A stretch of DNA of 64,000 nt, taken from positions 4,634,501 to 4,698,500 of the forward strand of contig JABWDB010000019.1 in the NCBI GenBank assembly GCA_019614645.1, in the 5' to 3' direction. Positions 49,270 through 61,138 of the stretch are shown here, one piece after another (the first letter of the stretch is position 1; each line of letters begins with the position of its first letter). Source of the DNA: Stratiolaelaps scimitus. Its lineage: Eukaryota > Arthropoda > Arachnida > Mesostigmata > Laelapidae. The notes under the pieces are model-generated. The model worked only from the letters and a program-made list of their open reading frames with translations. It ran no database searches and had not been told where the DNA came from. Both the position numbers and the translations under genes were made by a program.

Positions 49270-51007
49270 CGATGTCCGTCGGTCGATGCAGTGTAACTTT
49301 TCATATAGCTAGCACAATTAACAAACATCGCCTGTTCATGATCGATATTGATTAACACGAAATGCTAAAATGGAGGAACAAATACATTCGTTGTAGTTCA
49401 TTCTCAGTTCACTCTGTGGCATATGGACGAAGTATGACGATATATTGTTAGAAATATAGTCTTATTGATGTTAACGTTAATTAGCATGATGAAAATGCCG
49501 AGACAGCGTTTGCGGCGGGCAAATCTCAGATCACGGTGCACGGTGTGATTATTTATCGATTTTCAACAAACTCTCACAGTGAGAGGAATCCGATCATTTT
49601 TGGAACGTCGAAGGGATTTCGCCTCTGAGCTACCCTTGTCCACCCTCATCGAATGCCATAGGTCACCGGCATTTCAACGCTATTGCTAACACATGACGTT
49701 TGTGACGGGTTCGATTGTCAGTTGACACGCCAACTGAGTATCGTTTGCAATTCATTCAGTTGTCAATACACGCTTATCGAGCGGTGAAATTTCACAAAAT
49801 ATGTGAATATTATTTCAGCCGTTGACCTCTATGCAGTGGTTCTCGAAGTTTGAAAACACACACGAAAGAACAGTAATATGCGCTGAATACAAGCGCTCTG
49901 TGAGAGGTTTCAGTTCTATGAAAAAGCTGTTCAATGGTCAAAAATATTATTCGGACCATATCATTTTTATGAGAAAATTTACTTCAATAGAATATGACAA
50001 CGAATAACGATAATAATAATAAGTATTATTATAATTACTTTATGGTTATTACGATGGTCCAATTTACAACACAGAGATAACACTAAGGATTAATAGTTCT
50101 TCATTTGCATCGGGCACAGCGTGGACTATGTCCTGCCGCCCCTATATAGATTTATAATCGTCGAACAAAATGAACAGGTCCATTAATAATCCGTCTCCTC
50201 TAATCCTCCTAATTATTGTATATTTTAAGATGCTCAATTATAATCAACATCGACATAGAATTAAACAATATAATTATTTCTTGGTCCATTAATCCATCTG
50301 TGGCTAATCTTGTTATTGCTGTTGTTGTCTGTACTATTGTTATCGTATTTGGTTCCGCCAACTTCATTGTAGCCTAAGTAAGGATGGGTACCCATCTACT
50401 TATATTACATACGTGTATCCCGATCAACAAACAATGACTACAACAATTGCTGTTAGCCATATCATGCTCTACTTGCACCACGACACTTAGTCTAGAGAAC
50501 TAGTTTTGATTAGACACACCATTACCTATGACTAATGTCTCCATACACAAGTCACGTTGTCTAGTAGCCTATGATATAGTACGTATGGTGTATTGTGTCA
50601 TATCCGTATTATTTCGAAAGGTCAAGACCAGAGTCAACTCTCGGAGCGCGGCAGCCAGAGTTGCGCCTTCGGGGGCCTCTTGCGGGGGCCAAACCCCCAG
50701 CGTATCAGCTCCCTAGCCTCGCCCTTTTGCCGTCCCCGCTGCATATGCCGAAGTGAATTGGACACAAGACGCTCCGTAGGGTAAGAAGGACACGCCACAG
50801 GGGGTCTGTCAGAGTGCATCTAAGCGTACGGTTGTATCTGTGTCCGTAAATGTCGTGTTTGTGCAGCGGCTCGATCGCACTCACGCTCAGCGCAGGGGGC
50901 AGCCTCACGAACAAGCGTAGCAGTGTCTGAGGCTATGTTCCGCCCCATCGGTTATTCCACAATCCCTCCCCCTAATCTGCCCAGCTAGTAGTTGGATTGG
51001 CTAGAAA
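49270..51007. other. AT-rich, nothing recognised
   Basis: Only short frames. A GC-richer island at 50.6-50.95 kb has three minus-strand frames, including one with closely spaced cysteines (VLCPIHFGICSGDGKR), that might be a downstream exon of the 51.4-kb signal-peptide candidate. No acceptor in the right phase could be settled. Confidence 0.4.
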
Positions 51008-51151
51008 ATGTCATCGTTAATTAGCTCCGGCAGCGTCGGCCGCATCATTCTAGAAGACGACGACGACGATGACATTATTGGTCGCACTGAACTGTTCACA
51101 TCGATGGGGCAAGGCAGGACCACACGGAACAGCGAGTTTTCTGGTCGATAG
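51008..51151 (+). CDS. Small ORF, 47 codons, with poly-Asp run
   Basis: An ATG-initiated frame in AAAATGTC context, ending in TAG. The product starts MSSLISSGSVGRIILE, continues with six Asp, then IIGRTELFTSMG. Its amino-acid composition is protein-like and it opposes the candidate minus-strand gene at 51.4 kb. There are no recognisable domains, and it is short enough to be fortuitous. Confidence 0.2.
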   Translation: MSSLISSGSVGRIILEDDDDDDIIGRTELFTSMGQGRTTRNSEFSGR

Positions 51152-51383
51152 CAACAATACATGAGCGCTCGAGTAGTCCATCTCCATGAGAACCCCCTGC
51201 ATTTTCCTACCGTGGTCCCTGTCTCTTCGGGCCTGTGTAGCGAGCTAGTTTCGGCAGACTGATCTCTAGTCTAGACCGAGTAAATTCAAGGACATCGGCA
51301 CCACTGTCCGGGACGGAACACTGTCGGGGTCGACTCGCCGCTAATCGTTGATTGGTGGTTGGAGGGGTTGTTCGCTTGCTTAC

Positions 51384-51468
51384 ATTTCTTGCCGCTGACG
51401 GTAACGCTGATCACGGCTGCTGACAGAATTGTTATTGCCGAAGCAACCAGTATGTCGCCGCGCCCCAT
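51384..51468 (-). CDS. Candidate first coding exon with signal peptide
   Basis: The minus-strand ATG at 51,468 is followed by 28 codons whose product has a classic N-region and hydrophobic core (MGRGDILVASAITILSAAV then ISVTVSGKK). The exon ends at a GTAAGC donor (AAA T / GTAAGC, phase 1). This is the arrangement expected for the first coding exon of a secreted or neuropeptide-type precursor. No downstream exon completing the protein was identified; several frames at 50.6-50.9 kb are possible. Chance occurrence of a hydrophobic ATG segment next to a donor cannot be excluded. Confidence 0.28.
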
Positions 51469-54400
51469 GTCGTGAACACCTCGACCGTGCGCCTGTCGTC
51501 GGCGCCCGCTGTCCGGCCGATCGTAGTTAGACGGAGGTGCCGGAAAGATTCGGCAAGAGAGGGGACACTTGAGACTGTTCACGTCACGACAAATAAAGAG
51601 AGACGCGTCAAGAGCAGACAAAAAGAGCACAATGCCTAATACCACGAAGCCACATCATATCATTGTTCCCCCCCACAGCGTTCATGGTGCCAATCCGATT
51701 TTCGTCAGCGCGAGTGGGTGGTACAGCAAGCAATATCGTTGCACTGATATTGTCATCTCGCACTGGGAGCTACGCGCGGTGCCGGGCCAACAATGGCAGT
51801 TTGTACGATACGAGCATAAGCCTATTGCATAAGTACATATACAAAATATGCACCCCGCTTGCTAGTTTCGTGATATCAAAGATAATAATATATACGACGG
51901 TGCGGTTTGAGGGTCAGAAGGCGAGGGGGCTCTTATGACTACCGATCGATATTTTCAACAGACGCGCGCGAGCTAAAAGACAAAAAGAACAGGGTTCATA
52001 CAGTGTTCTTGTTTTTGTGACGACGTGCAAGTATTTCAACGCTCGAAGTTTGATACAATTGTAGATATCTCGTATCTCTGTATCTATGTCTCGTCTCATG
52101 TTATCATCGTGTAATGTTTGAGCTATTATGGTGCTGTAGCCGCCAAGAAATCCAGGACAAGACAGGATTGGTATTTAACAATTGAACATTGTTTCGTTTA
52201 GTGATGTATTTCCCGCACCGAATCTAGGAGTCACATAGTCGGCATCAGCTATGGCGTTTCAATGGCATCGACGGCGTCATATACATCGCTATCGAACATT
52301 GCCATTGGTACAACGAAATTTTGATTGGAAAAATACCGATGAGAGGTTGAAATCCGTTCAAGGGTATAATTCGTAGCACTTCTTTCGGCTGTTTCAATGA
52401 AAAATGAACTTAGTTTATAGCTATCATTATTATTACTACTCATAATAATGTCAGAATTTCGATGACTCAGGCATGGGGTGTTCAGGATTTTCGACGCTTG
52501 TCTAAATGATAAACACTAAACATTGAAATGTTTAAATAGATATCATCGGACTTCTTCGTGTAGGTCCATACGGTCACAAGGCTTTTTTCGTTTGTAATCG
52601 CTGCCCTATCGATCACAACACCGCAGCTAAAAACAAACGTATGCATGCACACACACCCACAAACATAATTACATTTTATGGTGATCATGATGATGATTTA
52701 TATCTCCCTCGGATTCTACGACATCGAATTGTACCTTTAGGATATCTCCCTATATAGAGCCCCGCCGCGTGACATATAAGAGAGCTTAAGCATTGTAAAA
52801 TTGCAGCTCCTTTAATAAATCAATATAACCTTTACCTATTGATTGCGAGGGTAATTGAATAGGAGGATGGATGAGGAACTCAACGATGCCCATCAGCGTT
52901 GCCACCGACGGTGATATTTCCATTGAGGATATTGCGAGCAACAAACACTTATTCAGGCTGATACGTACGTATCTATCTATCTCTTTTTTTTTAATAGAAA
53001 AAGCTACTCGGACATCCTCTTAACTCGATTCGTTCCGGTGATGAACAATATAGGGCAGCATCAATACAGTCCGTGGCAGGCCTTTCGTCGTTGACTTGTG
53101 TTGAGTGTGGAGTCCGGGGATATGACTTCGACAATGAACTTGTCTTGAATCACCCTTCGCTCGACTTTGTTGTACTTTCATGCTGCAGAGCAGCCTATCT
53201 TTGTTATGGGGAGGTGGGGGGCTGGGTTCTACGAAACGTTCGTCAATTATCACAGGTGACCGCTGAACCGCATACGTTCAACGGAAAAGTGTGCGTTATT
53301 TGGCAAGAAAAAAAAAACGCCTTTTTGTTAGCTGGTTTTATCGAAGGTAACTTCGCTGGCCAATGCTCCGGGTCAGGTTCGAGTTTGCAAGATGTCTCCT
53401 TGACTTTTGAACATAACGTAGGACAGATATCTTGGTCTCCAATTTGACCTTGTGAAACCAGGTCTCATTTAGTCGATGCCATATTTCCTTGTCGCGTGCG
53501 TCGAACGACTCAATTTTCTCTGACCCCCTCTATCCCTCGTCCAGTCACGTCATCCCTCTATCTCACGTCTAGTGAACTTCACTGATACCTATAGAGCTTC
53601 GCAACTTTAGCCACCCGTTGGTCTTTCTTGGATCACTGACCGCTGCCACCGCATGGGATGTCTGATATCTCGGCGGACCTCATCCCGTGCCGTGGACACT
53701 GGTTCGTTGCTTCAGCCACAAGCGGATACCACCCGAGACTAACCCTGCAGAACGCAGACAAAAAACGTTTGTTATTCCGTTCGAAACGGCACAGTCTCCA
53801 GCGGCTTTGGCAGCGTTGCTGGTGCCGGCATTTTTCACGTCCAGCGCCTCGTTCCTCTGCCAGCCAACGACGATCGTTCTTGACTTGCCTGCCAATTGTA
53901 TTGTTACAGAAAATGGGCTATTTTTGTTCACAACTTCAGCTCGAAAAGCGTGAGATGGCATGTAGCTAATCTCTATACAACAAAGCAGCACCAACAACAG
54001 CAGTAAGATCCCGCCCTTCTGCAGTTAGCTATGCTATTCGGCAAAATGCCGCAGCGATCACCCTACTTGGCTAGCGTTGGGGAAAGCGAGTCGTTTCCGC
54101 AGCGAATGCCGGAATATCCAAGCTGCTGGAATATAAATGTACGTTGTTGTCAGCGAGGTGGCATCGTCTTGACTTTCGGCGTCGATTGTTGCATCGTGCT
54201 GGCAGACACGTAGATACACAGCGTGGAGATGCGCCCACCAAAGCGCCCACGGGCACTGACAACTTCGCCTGTCGTGTCCACCCCCGCCGTCCCGATGGCT
54301 GATGGCGAGAGACAGTGCCTTACGATGCGCCAGCCTGTGTGGGTGTGCTTGTGTTACGTGAACTCATGCACATCACTTCCTATCACGGGAACAACGGCAA

Positions 54401-55125
54401 GATCGCGTTTGCGGACTCCTCAGAACGGACGCACGGGAAACAGAAAAGACGAAGCAGCGAAATGGGAAGCGGCAATATCAGAGAAAGCCTACATAGCATA
54501 GTAGTAGGCTAGCATGGCATAGTAACTAAACCGGACAACATGGCCAGTACAGTGAATGGAACTGGGCGCCCCTTTCCAGGATGCTGCTTAGGGGAGGAGT
54601 GCGACTCGACTGTGCAACTGCACGGCCGGCCTTTGCAGCGTGCTTGCGGTTGAGGCAATGGTATAAACGAAGCACTTCAATTTCACTAGCGTGATCACTA
54701 GCGCATCTGATCACGATGGTCGTGATGATGTCTACGGTGAAGCTCCCGCCACACTGATCAGAACAAAACGATGACAAGGGAAACACAAGAAATGCCATGG
54801 CGTCGACCACGCAAAGGTATTGCGGCAGTCAACTAGAAAAACGATAGATCAGCCTCCCGCGTTGCCCGCCCAGAACAAAGTGATTGTCATCATCATTGGA
54901 CTTCGCATTGTTGAGCAGGCATTGAGGACAGAAACAACGCGCGCTCGGTAGCTGTCAAAGCGAAACGCCCAGAAACAATGAAACTACTATTGCTGCTGCG
55001 TTTCGGCGGCGTCTGATCAACTTCGTCGAAATGCAGAAGATTTCCGCCGCCATTGCCGCTCCGCTGAAACGCGACTAAAACATTTGTCAGGCAGGCGCCG
55101 ACAACGTGGATAACGAAACCGTGAA

Positions 55126-55156
<31 letters not shown>

Positions 55157-57868
55157 TCGAAATAATGATATAACATACAATACATATATAAATAGGTAGA
55201 CAATGCGATTGAAGCTGGCGATGTGGCTTGCGAGGAAGAAGCTAAACGAACGTAACAGCGTTTGCAGCAAAGACAACTGCTACCGCCACGTATTGTTCTC
55301 GTAAGCATGTATAGCGGACAATGCTGGCAGAGCGTGCTCGAAGTAGCGTGTTCATCGAATGAGACGACACGAAATTGCTGAAGACTGCGAAACTCGTTAC
55401 TCGGATCATGCAATGCATTTATGGGCTTCGAACGCGCGTACGTATTATAGCTGGCATAATCGATTCAAATGCCCCTTGACCTTCAACTACCTGCGCTGAT
55501 CCGGTGTGCTAACGGATCTTCGAACGACGAGTTGTCAAAGGCTTTGCTTAGGTCTATGAAGTAGCATTCATAATGAGACTGGCGTGGTTATCTTGTATCG
55601 ATACCTTTGCTTGTAATAATGTCACATACGAAACTTATATAATAGCTATAACAGCTTACTCTGGAAACGTGAGTGTACACGGGACTCGACGCTAGTACAA
55701 ATAGCGGGAACAATATCGTCGTTTTGTAAAAATTGACTAAATTTTACCGCTTGCAGTAGAAAGGCAGCCGTTTCGGCTAGATTTACTCAAATGGCAAGGA
55801 TGAAAAGCTTGTTTTTGTTTGAAACAATAGACGTGTTTGTATTGCAATATGGTATATAAACAAAAATTCATAACATATGTAGAAATGCGTAAAATCGAAT
55901 AAAATTGAAGGCAATCGCTCCTGCGCCGTCTTGAAAACACACACACACACATATGACAACACCGTGTTATGTCTCTACCACCACGATGTGTGGGCAACTC
56001 CGCATGGCAACACCCCCTTTGAAATGATTAGATGAAGTGATTTACAACAGGCAAAAAGCATTCAGCTCAATAGCCCCCCAACAAAATGGAAACACTCTTG
56101 GACACATTGCCATAGCCAACGTTCACGTCGTAAGTAGTAGCCAGTGATTAAGGCTGTATCAGCCATTTTCTGTACACACTCCCGGAATCGGCGCGCCACT
56201 GCGTCGCATTGCTTGCGTCAGTTCGCCACCTCGTTGCGGTTAGCCATACCGAGGTCGGACGCACAAGATCAGACGGGGATTGAAACATCGATTCAGCCGC
56301 GTCCATATGCTTCGCTTTATTTAGTGTCTGTCCGAGTGTTCTACCCAACAGCAATAGCCATTACCACCGACGACGTGTTGGATCTTTAACCCTAATAGAC
56401 AACCGGCAGTAGCGCGGGCTTTGAATAAGATTCATCACACTGCCTCATTAGTCACCTCATGAATAATGTCGATCCAATGCCGTTCAACCAAAAACAATTC
56501 CCCATGAGCACAGCAAACTATAAGACGTTGATGCGCCTGCTACAAATCTTTACATATATATATATATATATAATCAACACTGACGGCAGCACAGTCACTC
56601 ACACCCGTTCGAATGACGTCATCGGGGCTAAGCTAAACATGATGATCGCCTAAAAGCTAAAGCTGGATCGTCGACAACTTTGAACGAACGAACCAACGGG
56701 CGAATGAATGGGGCATGCCAAAGCGGGTTGATGCCGCGCTGATTTTACTGGTGCCAGCTGCCGGTCGACACATTTATTTATTCTTGCGGGTCAATACCGA
56801 ACGCGCGGGCGTCGGCCGTCGTTGACGCTCGCAGCGGGCTTTTCGCCATTGAGAAGCATCAGGCGATGGACGAGAATCCCCCGCCGGTGCAGTGTCGTCA
56901 TGGTGAGGCCGCTTAATATTATTATGATTCCTGCTTCGTTGCTATTGTGGTCGTCGTTGTGTAATCTCGATTATGTCGCTTCTGCTGCCTCCACTTTGCG
57001 GCGCCAGTGCCAGTCCACCGTTGCGCCAACTGCTGTCTTCGACTTACACTGCATAATAGTATTAATAATAATAATAACAACAATCATAATAGCAACAACA
57101 ACAACAGCGGCGGCGAAGAGGAGCTTCCACATCGACGGATGCCACATTTCGCTTCGGCAGTCGGCAGTGACAGCCAGACAAGGCTCGGACGAGGTCTCTG
57201 GACCGCCTGGGAGGGCAGCAGGCGGCACAGCGCTAGAACGCGGCTCATCAGTGATCAGCAGTTTAGATCGGCTGGCCAGATTGAATAGATCATGAACACG
57301 TCGTCGGCAATAACGTGAAAGCAATTGTCTGCAACTGAGTTACCGACTGACTGTCCCCGTCGTGTTGGTTGCGCGCAGATCGCATGGCCGGCGAAGATCA
57401 TTTTATCAGAACTGGTTAGGCAGGAGCAGATCAAATGAATCTTTAAATGAATCGAGAGTCGTACCCGTCGTTTTGACGAACCGAGCGGCTGCAATAGCAA
57501 CTACAACAACAGCCGCAGCAGCAGCAGGAGGCCGCTACATCGAAAACTGGCGCAAGACGATTGAATCAACTAAGGGAAGAGTAGAAACCTGCCGGTGTAG
57601 GCGGTCTAGGATCTTCAATCTCGTCGCGACCTCGCTACGCCGGACACCCAGATACGCACAGCCACTTACATCGGTGTATGCGAAACACAGATGCATCGTA
57701 CTCAACGGTGTAGAGGGGGACGAAGGTGATTCTCGCAATCAGCAGTGGACAAAATGGAGAAAGCGGGGGTGAACATTCATACTACAAATGCTACTTAGCT
57801 GCTGACTGTGGAACTGCTCCGGCCTTCACGGAGGACAGACTGGTGTCAATGCGCACGCATCGAAATCG
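51469..57868. other. No certain gene
   Basis: Protein-like but unassigned frames on both strands at 53.07-54.26 kb, where plus and minus readings are equally plausible, so neither is called. (AT)n at 55.12 kb. Triplet-repeat-rich sequence at 57.05-57.12 and 57.48-57.53 kb. Otherwise AT-rich. Confidence 0.4.
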
Positions 57869-57904
57869 GCTGAAACGTCCAGACGAACGTCTGGACGTTT
57901 CAGC
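57869..57904. repeat. Perfect 17-bp inverted repeat with 2-nt centre
   Basis: GCTGAAACGTCCAGACG, then AA, then its exact reverse complement CGTCTGGACGTTTCAGC. The 36-nt unit is GC-balanced and not part of a simple repeat. It could be a cruciform or RNA stem, a terminus of a small fold-back element, or a binding site. The loop is too short for a conventional pre-miRNA. Confidence 0.9.
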
Positions 57905-58998
57905 TATTATTATTTTCAGTTATTATTATCATTATTCCCATTTGCATTTGTTATTGCAAAGAGTGTTACTACCCAAGGCGTTTTTCTTGTTTAGCAGGAA
58001 TAATCGAACGCCCATCGTTCACCGCTAAATGGCCTAGCGCAAATTTATTATACAATGAGATGAGTAGACTCGTCGATGATCGAAGTCACACAGAAACACA
58101 ACTTTTCTTTAAAATCATTTCGGTGGCCCTACAGCTCAACTAGTCAGACCTGCTTTGGATTACTGAGCCATTTTTATTACACTTATTTGCCTAATTCGTT
58201 GACATGCGACAATAATGAATGCTAACGCAACCACATATATCCGTATTTATATCGAATAAACGTCGCACAATGTATTAGAACGCTTGTATGTCACTTGAAT
58301 CTAGTTCGATTGCGTTCTATATCGTATACGGTATTGGGCCATGGTTGGTGCACCCATTGATTTGTGAATACGCCGTTTATTAAGGAGTTTACTGTTGAAT
58401 CGCATCATATAGTTATTAGCTGGACATGAAAATGCAAGCAAGATTCTTCAGAAGATCATGTCTGCCATATAAAATTGCTCTACTTGGTGGACTGTCCTAG
58501 GAGGCAAGAGCCTCGAATATGAGTCGCCGCATTTTTATCTAACCTGTTGTATACTGTCTATCGTGATTCCGCAAACAAACACAACTCGCACATAGAAGTC
58601 TAAAAGCTCCCCGATGCCACGCAATGTTATGAAATCAAAGGGAATCTGCTCGGTTATACTCTCCACGTAATCGATTTTAGAGATCAGAAAGTCGGAAAGT
58701 GCGTTCGACGGTATACGATATATTCACACGTCCGTCCCTGACAAATAAATTTCCCACGACACTCTCGTGAGAGAATTGCCCTGCGACCGGATATACCGTG
58801 CTATGTGTGTGCACCACATATATGTAGCGTTGTAGCGATTGTAGCTATTTAGCAAAGCTATAATTACCGAATCATCTAGATACAGCAGCAAGAGTTCCTG
58901 CCTCATTCTGATGACATCGAGCCTAAACTAGTATACCCATAAGTGGCTTTGCTGGCCCGCTTACAGTGTTCTCTGCCCTGTAAACATATTCGTTAATG

Positions 58999-59029
58999 AA
59001 GTGTGCCCTCACTGTGAGGGCATTCACTT
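58999..59029. repeat. Imperfect hairpin in AT-rich intergenic DNA
   Basis: TGCCCTCAC (59,004-59,012), one-base loop T, GTGAGGGCA (59,014-59,022), then a 2-base bulge and a further 5-bp pairing of AAGTG with CACTT. It stands out against AT-rich flanks. Confidence 0.7.
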
Positions 59030-60440
59030 AAGCCATTCAGATTTATTTTAATTTTTTTCCTAATTTCAAAAACACCTTTATTAACAAAACAGGGAAGGAA
59101 ATCGTTTACCTATGTGAACTGGTTATATCTGTCAATTTTTCTACGTTATACAATATGTACATCTAGAAATGTTATTTACCATCTTTGAGCGAATCTCTTC
59201 TGCATCGGGAGCCCTCATGAGTTAGCGGGGCAATTTTGGAACGCGGTGTTCAAAATTCAACATATAAAGCGCATACTTATATTTGTATCGAAACATTGTA
59301 ACTTTTAAACTAACTGAAATAGTGAATCCGAAAGAGGCGAGCTCGCTGAAGGGTATTCTAGCCGAGGTGTCCCAAACTTAATGAGATACGAATTCATATC
59401 AGCTGCGAGAGCATTCCCATAGCGATGGCATTCTGAAAGCGAACGCGTTGCAACTAAATTCTAGGCCGAATTGCCGATGGCCAATCTGAGATTAAGGTGA
59501 TTCCTCACCCCACCTGTCCTCGTTCCTCGTTTACCATTCAATGGATGTGTCCATCTAGATAGCGTTTACATATATCTATCTATCCATCTATAAAATCTGT
59601 CCGTCACCCGATACGCGGCCTCAGCACAGCGTCTGTTCCGCGATGTTGGCGTTTTTCATCTGCTGGAACATGTTCCTGTTTCCACTCGTGCGCCACTAGC
59701 TGCAGCCAGCACACAAGCCGCCCTCAGCTTGTTAACCAGCCCCAGTTATTCTTCAGTTGCCTGTCGACACGGCAGCAAACAAACTTTAGTTCATCCGCTA
59801 AAGTTTAACTAGCTTCTGGCCAACCGTCGTCTGATAGAAGAGAAGGCGAAGAGCGACGCGGGAACAGCATCTCAGGAGGACAAGCTTCTACAACGAACGG
59901 GTCGCTGTGCTGGGTCGTATTCCGACGGCCAGCAGCGACAGCAGCTCAATCCTTACAGAATTGAACGTCTCGCGGTGGTTTCGCCGCTTTACACCGGCCC
60001 TTTACGTCGTCCGCTGCAACGCTTTTCTATAGCTAAGGCCGTCACAGCTGTGCTACGAGGATCGTCGGCGGCCGGGGGTAGCCAGACGAAGTGTTTGTCT
60101 GATCGTGTCCCCCCACATCTCGACCCTCGCATCGCTTCCTGGTTATTGTGTTCAAAGTGTGAGACAAGCCGCCCTACAAACCATCTGCGCGCGCTCTCTC
60201 TCTCCCTCTATCTATCTATCTTCCGGACAAGGGAATTGGGGTCGATTCCACTGTGTTTATCCGTTGGCTGTTCCCTTCTCGGGCTGCAATTTAAGCCGGA
60301 TATCAGTCAGGCTCTGGGTAGCTAAGGAGGTGATGATACGCCTTGTGCTATGGTCAGCAAGGGGTCTGACTCCTTCTATCACGCCACGAGCATCTTCTCT
60401 ATTCACTGCCTATCCTAATTCGACTGCGTCATCTCAACAG

Positions 60441-60542
60441 CCTGATGACGATGATGATGACGACGACGACAAAAGACTTCAGCTGAAGAAGAAGTCGCTT
60501 CAGTTCGAAAAAGTCGTCCCATTTTGCCCAACTGCTCGCTAA
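60441..60542 (+). CDS. Candidate terminal exon, Asp-rich then basic tail
   Basis: Preceded by a long pyrimidine-rich tract ending CATCTCAACAG, then 33 codons to TAA: nine consecutive Asp, KRLQLKKKSLQFEKVV and PFCPTAR. Acidic-run-then-basic tails are common in nuclear proteins but are not diagnostic. A longer frame runs upstream from 60,105, but its residues look translated from CT-rich repeat. Confidence 0.22.
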   Translation, partial: PDDDDDDDDDKRLQLKKKSLQFEKVVPFCPTAR

Positions 60543-61021
60543 GCGCTAACCATACCAACGGCGTGTACGTGTCTTTTTACCATACCCCTGATCTGTACTA
60601 CCACTCCTCTCGAATTGATCTTCTGTTGAAGGCAGGCACTACATCATCATACACTGTCGTATGACCACTGCTGGCCGATATCCGCCGAGGCAGCCGGTCG
60701 GGATGCTGGTGCCGTCCAGCCGCCTGGCACAACCATACCGGCTTCAGTAGATCGTTCGAATGTTGTAGCAGTTCTTGTGGTTGCTGGTACTGCTGTTATT
60801 TATTTTCGTTATTGTCCCTTTGCAGCTCTTTTGTTTTTTTTGCTGATGTTATTGTTGCTGTTGTTGTTGTTGCTGCTGCTGTTGTGGTTACTTGGCTCGT
60901 TGTTCAGCTCTCCAGCGGTAACATAAGCGACGACGAGCAGCAGCCTCGCCGGGCCCTCTCTGGACCACCCTCCCCTGTGGTCCTTCTCAATGCCAAGGTC
61001 ACGGGAGGCGGATTACAGCCG

Positions 61022-61138
61022 ATGATGACGATGATGCCTGTGCTGGTACTGGTGCTGGTGGCGGAGTTGCCACTCGTTGTCTCGTTTGCTAACGCCTACC
61101 CGCCTCAGAGCCGCCGCGGGGAGCGAAGGCAAAGCTAG
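61022..61138 (+). CDS. Small ORF with signal-peptide-like N-terminus
   Basis: The frame MMTMMPVLVLVLVAELPLVV then SFANA-YPPQSRRGERRQS has a hydrophobic core and a plausible cleavage after ANA, and ends at TAG 61,138. The same frame is open upstream to a good acceptor (TTGTCCCTTTGCAG, about 60,825) and includes a second hydrophobic run encoded by GTT/GCT triplet repeats. Low-complexity DNA produces such runs, so confidence is low. Confidence 0.18.
   Translation: MMTMMPVLVLVLVAELPLVVSFANAYPPQSRRGERRQS

Noticed and set aside
53073..54262. Cluster of protein-like frames on both strands
   Set aside because: Plus and minus readings are equally convincing by composition, and no domain or consistent splice phase selects one.
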